The position numbers were made by a program, and so were the translations under genes. A stretch of 14,072 bases of DNA from contig VGSD01000015.1 of the NCBI GenBank assembly GCA_016875155.1, positions 1 to 14,072 on the forward strand. Reading direction: 5' to 3'. This document shows, piece by piece, positions 7,916-13,867 of this stretch (the stretch's first letter is position 1; every line of letters starts with the position of its first letter). Source of the DNA: Deltaproteobacteria bacterium (lineage in GTDB: Bacteria > Desulfobacterota > BSN033 > UBA1163). The notes under the pieces are model-generated. The model was not told the origin of the DNA. It searched no databases and was given only the letters and a program-made list of their open reading frames with translations.

Positions 7916-7943
7916 GGATGGTCCTCCAGTGGGAGGATCATCC
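7916..7943 (+). other. Intercistronic RNA hairpin before the SDR gene
   Basis: GGATGGTCCTCC (7916-7927), loop AGTG, GGAGGATCATCC (7932-7943). This gives a 12-bp stem with one G-U pair. No T-run follows, so it is not a simple terminator. It sits about 20 nt before the SDR ribosome site (AGGAGG at about 7961-7966) and could affect mRNA stability or processing between the two genes. Its right arm carries a GGAGG that the stem would mask. Confidence 0.55.
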
Positions 7944-7971
7944 GGTTCATGAAAAATATGAGGAGGAAATC

Positions 7972-8709
7972 ATGGAGCATAAAGACCGCGTTGCCATAGT
8001 AACCGGGGCCGCGCGAGGCTTGGGAAAGTGCATTTCAGAACTGTTGGCCAAGCATGGGGCCAAGGTGGCTCTTTGGGATATCCAGACGATTGATCTGAAG
8101 GGTGGATTTAATGCTGGCACCGGTCAGTTTAAGGCCTGGCTAGTAGATATGACTGATGAGGAAAAAGTACGCGTTGCTACCCATCAGGTTGCTGAGGAGT
8201 GGGGTGGCATCGATATCTTAGTCAACAACGCAGGTATCCTCAAACATTTACGCATTGAAGAGATGACTCTAAGAGATTTTGAATCTGTGATTCGAGTCAA
8301 TTTGACGGGAACTTTCCTGGCCTGCAAGTACGTTGTGCCTTACATGAAAAAAAGGGGCAAGGGGAAGATCGTTAACATTGCCAGCCTGAGCGGTCGGACC
8401 GGGCGGCCAGGGGTAGGTGTCAACTATGCCGCATCCAAAGCAGGGGTGATTGGGTTGACGCAGACGTTGGCCAGGGAACAGGGACCCAATGGCATCTATG
8501 TCAATTGCGTCTGCCCCGGCCCGATTTTAACCGAGTTGACCAAACAGGTTCCTTCTGAAGTCTTCGCTACTTGGAACATTGGCCGGGCAGTAGAAAAGGA
8601 TGGAAAACCTGAAGATGTGGCTGAGGCAGTATTTTTCTTGGCCTCTGATCGTTCTGATTGGATAACCGGTGCCACCTTGGATATCAATGGTGGAATCTTA
8701 ATCAGGTAA
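7972..8709 (+). CDS. Short-chain dehydrogenase/reductase (SDR)
   Basis: A classical SDR of 245 residues, NAD-preferring by the Asp at the end of strand 2 (Asp36 in ALWDI). Motifs in order are TGAARGLG (11-18), NNAG (85-88), Asn110, Ser138 in the NIAS segment, and Tyr152-x3-Lys156 (YAASK). I start at ATG 7972, directly after AGGAGG with five bases between; an ATG at 7918 is in frame but would add 18 residues encoded by the hairpin. The family includes 3-oxoacyl and sugar-alcohol dehydrogenases. Here it probably oxidises a hydroxyl group of the pathway intermediate. Confidence 0.92.
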   Translation: MEHKDRVAIVTGAARGLGKCISELLAKHGAKVALWDIQTIDLKGGFNAGTGQFKAWLVDMTDEEKVRVATHQVAEEWGGIDILVNNAGILKHLRIEEMTLRDFESVIRVNLTGTFLACKYVVPYMKKRGKGKIVNIASLSGRTGRPGVGVNYAASKAGVIGLTQTLAREQGPNGIYVNCVCPGPILTELTKQVPSEVFATWNIGRAVEKDGKPEDVAEAVFFLASDRSDWITGATLDINGGILIR

Positions 8710-8888
8710 TAAGGGAGATATCCCGCAACCCATAGGATCTTAGTCTAAACGAGAGCGATGTCCACTGACCTTTTCCAGTCTGTGAAAGAGATAGGGGAGA
8801 AGGGAAAGAAGGTTTGATCTTTTTTTAGTCTGCGGGCCGTAAGGGTGGATTAGAAGGCGGACATCCAACAAATTACAGGGGAGAAACT

Positions 8889-10097
8889 GTGAGCCGGGTG
8901 TTAGAGCATATAGGGAAGCAGATTTTGCACGGAAATGGGATAGCTGTCCCGAGTTTTTTTGTGGCAGCTGGCAAAACGGAGGCAGATCAGGCCGGGGACA
9001 ATTTAGGCTACCCTGTCGTCATTAAAGCCTTAGTCCCTGTCGGAAAGCGGGGAAAGGCAGGAGCTGTTCGTTTTGCTGAAAACCGCGGCGAACTCGAGAA
9101 AATATCAGAAGAGATGTTAAGCATGAGTGTTCGCAATTTCCCAGTAGAGAAACTTCTTGTCGAAAAGAAAATTGACATTGCGCAAGAACTCTATGTTTCT
9201 ATCACGATCGACTCTTCAAATCAGATGCCTGTCATTATTGCCAGCACTTCCGGAGGAATAGATATTGAAGAGATTGCAAAGCAGGACCCGAGCAGAATCT
9301 CAAAACGCCATGTAAACATATTAGAAGGCCTTCACCAGTATCAAGCCAAGGAGATATGGTCAGACCTAGGTTTAAAAGAACGACCTCTTCAAGCGGCGAC
9401 AGAAACACTGTGGAAACTTTATCAGGTGTTTAGAAGGTATGATGCAACTGTCTTGGAGGTCAATCCTCTCGCGATTACGACAGAAGGGAAAACTGTGGCG
9501 GCCGCTGTTCTGATGGGAGTTGATGATGATGCCTTGTACAGGCAGCCTGAATTATCAGATAAGGTGGAAATAGGCAGCGACCGAGCGTGGAGACCCCTTA
9601 CTCAACGTGAGAAAGACATGGTTGCTGTGGATAGAGCAGAGCCCTACCGAGGGACAGCCCGGTATACAGAAATGGATGGGGGAGATATCGGGTTCTTTTG
9701 TGGGGGGGGAGGTGGAAGCCTCCTCGTATACGATATGTTGCTTCAATATGGAGGCAAGCCTGCGAATTATACCGAATTTGGGGGAAACCCGACGGACACG
9801 AAGGTGTATGGCTTAGCAAAAGGGATCCTTTCGAAACCAGGAGTGAAGGGGTTTTTGCTTGATGCAAACATTACTAATAATACGCAGACTGACTTGGTCG
9901 CTAAGGGGATCATCAAAGCAGTTCAAGACTTGGGGATAGATGTTAAAAAATTTCCCATAGTAATGCGACTTGCGGGTGTGAATGAACCCAAAGCTCGAGA
10001 ACTCTTTCAAGAAGCAGGAATAGAATACCATGGAGACGATATCACCATGGAGGATGCGGCTCGACTCATCGCCGAAAAAATGAAAAACCAGAGTTGA
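8889..10097 (+). CDS. ATP-grasp acyl-CoA synthetase beta subunit, ATP-citrate-lyase/citryl-CoA-synthetase-like
   Basis: The nucleotide-binding subunit of an ADP- or GDP-forming acyl-CoA synthetase, 402 residues. The ATP-grasp half includes Lys46 (VVIKA) and the metal-binding LEVNPL (Glu190, Asn192). The C-terminal CoA-ligase domain departs from succinyl-CoA synthetase. Where SucC and malate-CoA ligase have a VNGAGLAM-type segment, this has CGGGGGS (271-277), then NYTEFGGNP (293-301) and ANITNN (326-331). These resemble the GGGAS, NYGEYSGAP and IANFTN motifs of ATP-citrate lyase. The usual HEYQAK N-terminus is also absent. The GTG start at 8889 follows AGGGGAGA. The alpha subunit begins 14 bp downstream. 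Substrate unknown; a citrate-like acid is my inference. Confidence 0.88.
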   Translation: MSRVLEHIGKQILHGNGIAVPSFFVAAGKTEADQAGDNLGYPVVIKALVPVGKRGKAGAVRFAENRGELEKISEEMLSMSVRNFPVEKLLVEKKIDIAQELYVSITIDSSNQMPVIIASTSGGIDIEEIAKQDPSRISKRHVNILEGLHQYQAKEIWSDLGLKERPLQAATETLWKLYQVFRRYDATVLEVNPLAITTEGKTVAAAVLMGVDDDALYRQPELSDKVEIGSDRAWRPLTQREKDMVAVDRAEPYRGTARYTEMDGGDIGFFCGGGGGSLLVYDMLLQYGGKPANYTEFGGNPTDTKVYGLAKGILSKPGVKGFLLDANITNNTQTDLVAKGIIKAVQDLGIDVKKFPIVMRLAGVNEPKARELFQEAGIEYHGDDITMEDAARLIAEKMKNQS

Positions 10098-10111
10098 GGG
10101 AGAAAGACTTA

Positions 10112-11014
10112 ATGGCAATATTGGCGACAAGAGATTGTAGGATCGTGATTCAAGGCATTACCGGTAGAGAAGCCTCAATGGTGACACGGCACGCTTTGTC
10201 CTACGGGACAAAAATACTGGCGGGTGTTACCCCTGGCAAAGAAGGTCAACAGGTGGAGAATGTCCCTATATACGATACCCTGAAACGGGCTTGTCAAAGG
10301 CATGATTTGAATACGTCGATCATTTATGTCCCCCCTGCTTTTGCCCATGACGCGGTGATGGAAGCTATTGGCAACGGGATAAAACTGATTGTGATCATCA
10401 CTGAAAGAATACCCAGACATGATGTAGCCCGCTTTCTTGCCGCTGCAAAAAGAGCCGACTGCACAATCGTTGGTCCGAATTCAGTGGGGATCTTAAGCCC
10501 GGCTGAAAAGGTTAAACTGGGGGCCCTGGGAGGGGATAACGTCAGCCGTTGCTTTGTCCCCGGAGAAGTAGGGGTAATTTCACGAAGCGGGGGGATGACG
10601 GCGGAATGTTCCTGGATGGTGAAGAGGGCAGGATTCGGTGTCAGCACGAGTGTAAGTTTAGGGGGAGACCCGCTGATCGGCTCTCCTCCTAAAACGATAT
10701 TAGCCCTGTTTGAGAAAGATCCTAAAACGAAGGCAGTCGTCCTTTGGGGAGAACCGGGAACAAGCCACGAAGAAGATGTTGCCGATTTCATGAAGGAAGG
10801 GGGGTTTACGAAACCTTTGATTGCCTACGTCGCAGGTAGATTCGTCGAAGATATGTCCGAGGGAACAGTTTTCGGTCACGCTGCTTCGATCATTGAAGGA
10901 GGAAAAGGAAAACCCTCATTGAAGAATGCCTACCTTCGAGAAGCCGGTGCTCACGTGCCTAATCGCTTTAATGAAATCATTGAACTTCTTCAGAAAGTGG
11001 TTAGAAAAAAATAA
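10112..11014 (+). CDS. Acyl-CoA synthetase alpha subunit (SucD/ATP-citrate-lyase-like)
   Basis: The CoA-binding, phosphohistidine-bearing subunit, 300 residues. The CoA-binding fold has QGITGRE (14-20) and AGVTPGKEG (37-45). GPNSVGILSP lies at 121-130. The transiently phosphorylated His is His256 in FGHAASII, and a helper Glu is Glu214 in GEPGT (GEIGG in relatives). SRSGGM (157-162) and the C-terminal KNAYLREAGAHVP stretch look more like ATP-citrate lyase than like E. coli SucD. I start at ATG 10112, with GAGGGAGA upstream; a TTG at 10094 overlaps the beta-gene stop and is less likely. It forms a complex with the preceding subunit and should make a CoA thioester for the neighbouring lyase. 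Confidence 0.92.
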   Translation: MAILATRDCRIVIQGITGREASMVTRHALSYGTKILAGVTPGKEGQQVENVPIYDTLKRACQRHDLNTSIIYVPPAFAHDAVMEAIGNGIKLIVIITERIPRHDVARFLAAAKRADCTIVGPNSVGILSPAEKVKLGALGGDNVSRCFVPGEVGVISRSGGMTAECSWMVKRAGFGVSTSVSLGGDPLIGSPPKTILALFEKDPKTKAVVLWGEPGTSHEEDVADFMKEGGFTKPLIAYVAGRFVEDMSEGTVFGHAASIIEGGKGKPSLKNAYLREAGAHVPNRFNEIIELLQKVVRKK

Positions 11015-11030
11015 TTCGGTCTAATCTGAG

Positions 11031-11933
11031 CTATCCCTTAGATGTTCCTGAGCCAAGTTTCTCGTAAACGCGGAGCACCCGTTTGGCACGCTCAATGATG
11101 GGCAGGTCAAGCAATTGACCACCGAATGCTACTGCCCCATCACCTCGGGCGACAGCCGCGTCGAAGGCCGCGACGACGCGGGTTGCGTAGTCGATTTCGG
11201 CTGCCGACGGCGTGAAGGCATTGTTGATGAGATCAATCTGCCCAGGGTGGAATGTCGATTTTCCCGTGAATCCAAGTCTGCGTGCCTGGATCGTATCTCG
11301 TTCACAACCTTCCAGGTCGTGGATGTCGGGCCACACCCCGTCAAAACTAGCAATGTGGGCGCTGGCGGCTGCATTTACAATGGCCGCGCGGGCATAGACT
11401 AGCTCGCGCGCTTCAGCAACACGGTGTGACGGCAAGCCCAGGTCCAGTGCGTAATCCTCCGCTCCAAACAGCAAGCCAAGAAGCCTTGGTGAGCTAGCAG
11501 CTATTGCCGGTCCTTTGATGAGCCCTTTTGCACTCTCAATAGCGGCGACGAGCTTGATATGACCGGGCTTGATTCCGACTTGCTTTTCGCGTTTGTCTAA
11601 GAACGCCTCCACCAAGTGTACGTCAGCAGGATCCTCAACCTTGGGGATGATCAGGCCCTCAAGACCTGGAACGATGACCATGGCAAGGTCAGCGTCGATC
11701 CTATCTGGGCCAGTACCCACCGCATTGATTCGGACAAAAATCGTCGGCGCGCCCGCAGGCTTTTCTCTTTTCAAAGCGGAAACGATCTGCTCACGGGCAA
11801 CCGCTTTGTGTGAGGGGATAACACCATCCTCAATATCGAACATCGCCACATCGAGGTTCTTCAGAGTGAAAGCTTTCTCTATGAACCGAAGGCTATTCCC
11901 TGGAACGAACATCCATGAACGCATAAAATCCAT
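11031..11933 (-). CDS. CitE-like CoA-ester lyase (HpcH/HpaI aldolase/citrate lyase family)
   Basis: A 300-residue TIM-barrel lyase related to the citrate lyase beta subunit, malyl-CoA lyase and citramalyl-CoA lyase. These split a hydroxyacyl-CoA into a 2-oxoacid and an acyl-CoA by retro-Claisen cleavage with a divalent metal. Visible residues are Arg5 (RSWMFVPG), DIEDGV (33-38), Arg68 (VRIN), Glu133 (AAIES), Asp160 (FGAED) and Lys225/His229 (KSTFHP). No acyl-carrier or alpha subunit of classical citrate lyase is nearby, so it probably acts on the CoA ester made by the adjacent synthetase. It converges on that gene with a 16-bp gap. GGAGGAG precedes its ATG. Its sequence is clearly GC-richer than the other catabolic genes. 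Confidence 0.92.
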   Translation of the reverse strand: MDFMRSWMFVPGNSLRFIEKAFTLKNLDVAMFDIEDGVIPSHKAVAREQIVSALKREKPAGAPTIFVRINAVGTGPDRIDADLAMVIVPGLEGLIIPKVEDPADVHLVEAFLDKREKQVGIKPGHIKLVAAIESAKGLIKGPAIAASSPRLLGLLFGAEDYALDLGLPSHRVAEARELVYARAAIVNAAASAHIASFDGVWPDIHDLEGCERDTIQARRLGFTGKSTFHPGQIDLINNAFTPSAAEIDYATRVVAAFDAAVARGDGAVAFGGQLLDLPIIERAKRVLRVYEKLGSGTSKG

Positions 11934-12009
11934 GTCTAGGCTCCTCCATCACATATTGATTAAATGCCGCCACAGTTGTAGGCGTAATGAATCATGTAAA
12001 CCGGTTTCT

Positions 12010-12064
12010 CCAGATAGGTCAGGTTGGTTTTGGTTTTTCCGTTTATCATTTAGTTTCTATCTGG
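12010..12064 (-). other. Inverted repeat in the citE-like 5' leader
   Basis: CCAGATAG (12010-12017) and CTATCTGG (12057-12064) are perfect 8-bp complements with a 39-nt loop. The pair lies within the roughly 200-nt untranslated leader expected for the citE-like mRNA. It could form a leader stem or be an operator with widely spaced arms. No terminator-like T-run follows on the minus strand. Confidence 0.3.
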
Positions 12065-12109
12065 TGCCACAATATTTTAACCATTTATCGTTTGACTTCG
12101 GCTCAGAAT

Positions 12110-12149
12110 TTGTATTATATTATCAATCACTGTCTTGCATTATAATATA
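12110..12149 (-). promoter_or_regulatory. Putative IclR operator, copy 2 (citE-like promoter)
   Basis: Read on the minus strand: TATATT-N5-GCAAGACA-N5-TGATAATATAATACAA. It matches 1103-1142 at 35 of 40 positions with no gap. TATATTAT (12149-12142) and ATAATATA (12123-12116) form a perfect 8-bp inverted repeat with an 18-bp spacer. It overlaps the -10 and the predicted transcription start of the citE-like gene. Read in the same frame as the iclR start, it encodes V-I-D-N-I-I-Q and reaches a stop 11 codons later, so a decayed iclR start is an alternative explanation. Confidence 0.6.
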
Positions 12150-12172
12150 TCAGTTATGGGTTAAGATGTCAA
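12144..12172 (-). promoter_or_regulatory. Strong sigma70 promoter of the citE-like gene
   Basis: On the minus strand, TTGACA at 12172-12167, a 17-bp spacer, and TATATT at 12149-12144. Both hexamers and the spacer length equal those of the iclR promoter, but the spacer sequence differs (5 of 17 identical). The predicted start lies near 12136-12138, leaving a leader of about 200 nt before ATG 11933. Confidence 0.7.
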
Positions 12173-12221
12173 GGAAAAGTTTCTGAAATTTTCTTAAAAA
12201 TTACAGTCAGCCATTTCCACC

Positions 12222-12250
12222 TTGACAAACCTACCGTAATTCTTTAGTTT
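12222..12250 (+). promoter_or_regulatory. Possible maf promoter
   Basis: TTGACA at 12222-12227 is followed after 17 bp by TAGTTT (12245-12250), a poor -10 matching 3 of 6. The maf ATG at 12258 is only 8 nt beyond, so the transcript would again be nearly leaderless. The maf start has no visible ribosome site, which fits. Weak evidence. Confidence 0.3.
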
Positions 12251-12257
12251 TTAGTGA

Positions 12258-12896
12258 ATGGCGAACCTACTTATTCTTGCTTCGAAGTCTCCACGCAGAT
12301 GTGAATTGTTGAAGCAACTGGGCGTTGATTTTGAAGTGATTCCAAGTAAAATTGAAGAGGATTCTGTCCTTGGAGAGTCTCCCGGGGAGCATGTGATTCG
12401 ATTGGCAGAAGCAAAAGCCCAGGATGTCGGGAATCGATTTCCAGATCACTGGGTGATCGGCGCAGACACGATCGTCTATGTGGACGGTACCATTTTAGGA
12501 AAACCAAAGGGCCAGCAGGAGGCGCTGGAGATGCTCCGGCTGATGAGCGGGAAAGAGCACCATGTTTTGACCGGCGTCTCCGTCCGGCATTCTAACAAAG
12601 GAGTAGGAGAATGCGGAGTCGTGGAGACCGCCGTAAGGGTTAAAACGCTCAGCCCGGCGGAGATGGAGTGGTATATCGGAACAGGCGAGCCCTTCGATAA
12701 GGCAGGGGGATATGGCATCCAGGGGATCGGATCATTTATGATTGAATCGATCAACGGGTCCTATACCAATGTCGTTGGCCTTCCTCTGTGTGAGTTGATG
12801 CAGATGATGAGTCGGTTGGGAGCCCTTTCGATTTCGGAATGCGGCCTCCGGCTCAGAGAGCCCTCTGGCTCGGAGAGATTGCAGATTTCGGAATAA
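12258..12896 (+). CDS. maf: Maf-family nucleoside triphosphate pyrophosphatase
   Basis: A house-cleaning pyrophosphatase that hydrolyses non-canonical or excess NTPs (dTTP/UTP type in the YhdE branch) to the monophosphate. It has 212 residues, slightly longer than usual because of a variable tail after about residue 190. Motifs are LASKSPRR (7-14), GADTIV with the catalytic Asp70, GKPKG (81-85), LTGVSV (104-109) and the C-terminal GIQGIGSFMIESINGSY stretch. No Shine-Dalgarno is visible before ATG 12258. It is divergent from the citE-like gene and probably marks the start of a separate housekeeping run with yggS. Confidence 0.93.
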   Translation: MANLLILASKSPRRCELLKQLGVDFEVIPSKIEEDSVLGESPGEHVIRLAEAKAQDVGNRFPDHWVIGADTIVYVDGTILGKPKGQQEALEMLRLMSGKEHHVLTGVSVRHSNKGVGECGVVETAVRVKTLSPAEMEWYIGTGEPFDKAGGYGIQGIGSFMIESINGSYTNVVGLPLCELMQMMSRLGALSISECGLRLREPSGSERLQISE

Positions 12897-12900
12897 TAAA

Positions 12901-12965
12901 AAATGTAGCGCCCTCATTTATTGAGGGCGAACAAGACATCGGCAACGCATGCCGACGCTACATTT
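12901..12965. repeat. 65-bp compound palindromic element (REP/MITE-like) between maf and yggS
   Basis: Terminal arms AAATGTAGCG (12901-12910) and CGCTACATTT (12956-12965) are perfect 10-bp complements. Two hairpins lie inside: CCCTC/GAGGG (12911-12915 with 12923-12927) and CGGCA/TGCCG (12940-12944 with 12950-12954). The whole would fold as a three-way junction. It starts 4 bp after the maf stop and ends 14 bp before yggS. The form suggests a small non-autonomous dispersed repeat that may also act as a processing or attenuation site. Confidence 0.65.
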
Positions 12966-12979
12966 GATTTAAAATATTT

Positions 12980-13663
12980 ATGTCACAGATCCGAGAACAT
13001 CTTCTAAGGGTGATGGAAAGGATAGATAAGGCCGCTCGACGTGCAGGAAGAAATCCATCTGAAATCAAGTTGGTTGCAGTCTCCAAGACCGTAGAGGCTG
13101 ATCGAATCAAAGAGGCCATCGAGGCGGGTGTCACCATTCTTGGTGAAAATTATGTGCAGGAGGCACAGAAGAAGATCGAGGAGATTGGTCGTCCCGTGTC
13201 CTGGCATTTTATCGGGCACCTTCAGTCGAATAAGGCGAAGTATGCCGTCAGCCTCTTTGATATGATACACTCTCTTGATAGCATTCCTTTGGCTGAAGAA
13301 TTGAACCGGAGGGTAGAAAAAGAGGGTCAAACAATAAACGTGTTGATCGAGGTCAACCTTTCAGGAGAGACGACCAAATTCGGAACAGAAGAGGCAAGGG
13401 CATTCGATATCGCCAGCGGGGTTCTCAATCTCAGCCATCTCTCCCTGGTGGGATTGATGACCATGCCGCCTTACTTTGATGATCCGGAGCTGAGCCGGCC
13501 TTATTATGTCCGGCTGAGAGAGCTGAAGGAGAAGATGATAAAGGAAGGCATTCCATTGAGAGAGCTCTCCATGGGAATGTCGAATGATTTTGAAGTGGCC
13601 ATTGAAGAAGGGGCGACCTTTGTGAGGGTAGGAACAGCGATTTTCGGAGAAAGAAAAAAATGA
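12980..13663 (+). CDS. yggS: YggS/PROSC-family pyridoxal 5'-phosphate homeostasis protein
   Basis: A single-domain PLP-binding protein shaped like the N-terminal half of alanine racemase, which buffers PLP in the cytoplasm. It has 227 residues, the normal length. The PLP lysine is Lys36 in LVAVSK. HFIGHLQSNK (about 76-85) and the C-terminal SMGMSNDFEVAI and GTAIFGER stretches are family signatures. ATG 12980 gives the standard N-terminus, yet no Shine-Dalgarno is visible; the bases just before it are AT-rich and follow the palindromic element directly. It is not obviously linked to the catabolic genes. Confidence 0.95.
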   Translation: MSQIREHLLRVMERIDKAARRAGRNPSEIKLVAVSKTVEADRIKEAIEAGVTILGENYVQEAQKKIEEIGRPVSWHFIGHLQSNKAKYAVSLFDMIHSLDSIPLAEELNRRVEKEGQTINVLIEVNLSGETTKFGTEEARAFDIASGVLNLSHLSLVGLMTMPPYFDDPELSRPYYVRLRELKEKMIKEGIPLRELSMGMSNDFEVAIEEGATFVRVGTAIFGERKK

Positions 13664-13670
13664 TAGAGGG

Positions 13671-13827
13671 TTGAGGAGCGTCCCGCAAAGCGGGACTAAA
13701 GGAGCGGGGACTCATATCCCCTTGAGGACCGACCTTTGGTCTCGAGGCTAGAGGCAAAATCGTCTAATGCCTCAAGCGCAGCGCTCCTCAAGCCCCGAAG
13801 GGGCGGTCCTTAAGCACAGCGGTCCTT
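13671..13827. repeat. Multi-hairpin structured element between yggS and the lipoprotein gene
   Basis: TTGAGGAGCG (13671-13680) and CGCTCCTCAA (13782-13791) are perfect 10-bp complements about 100 bp apart. Between them lie GTCCCGC/GCGGGAC with an AAA loop (13680-13696), GGGGA/TCCCC (13706-13721), and weaker pairs around GACC/GGTC and AGGC/GCCT. Just outside are GCCCC/GGGGC with a GAA loop (13792-13804) and a direct repeat GCGGTCCTT at 13803-13811 and 13819-13827. No long T-run follows. It may be a compound dispersed repeat that could also end the yggS transcript. Confidence 0.55.
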
Positions 13828-13867
13828 TGCTTCTTGCGGCGGAGCGGTCGGCCAGGAGTTCCATTAA

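Noticed and set aside
8710..8888. Possible regulatory element or terminator between the SDR and synthetase genes
   Set aside because: Apart from a 4-bp GGGA/TCCC pairing near 8713-8724 and a T-run without a stem near 8820, I see no convincing hairpin or promoter in this 179-bp gap.
8889..11014. Annotation as ordinary succinyl-CoA synthetase or malate-CoA ligase (sucCD/mtkAB)
   Set aside because: The beta subunit lacks the segments typical of those enzymes and has citrate-type motifs; the context is a catabolic cluster with a CitE-like lyase, not a TCA-cycle operon.
11569..12186. 205-residue plus-strand frame opposite the citE-like gene start and promoter
   Set aside because: It is antisense to a well-supported gene and runs through its promoter; the C-terminal part is translated AT-rich non-coding DNA.
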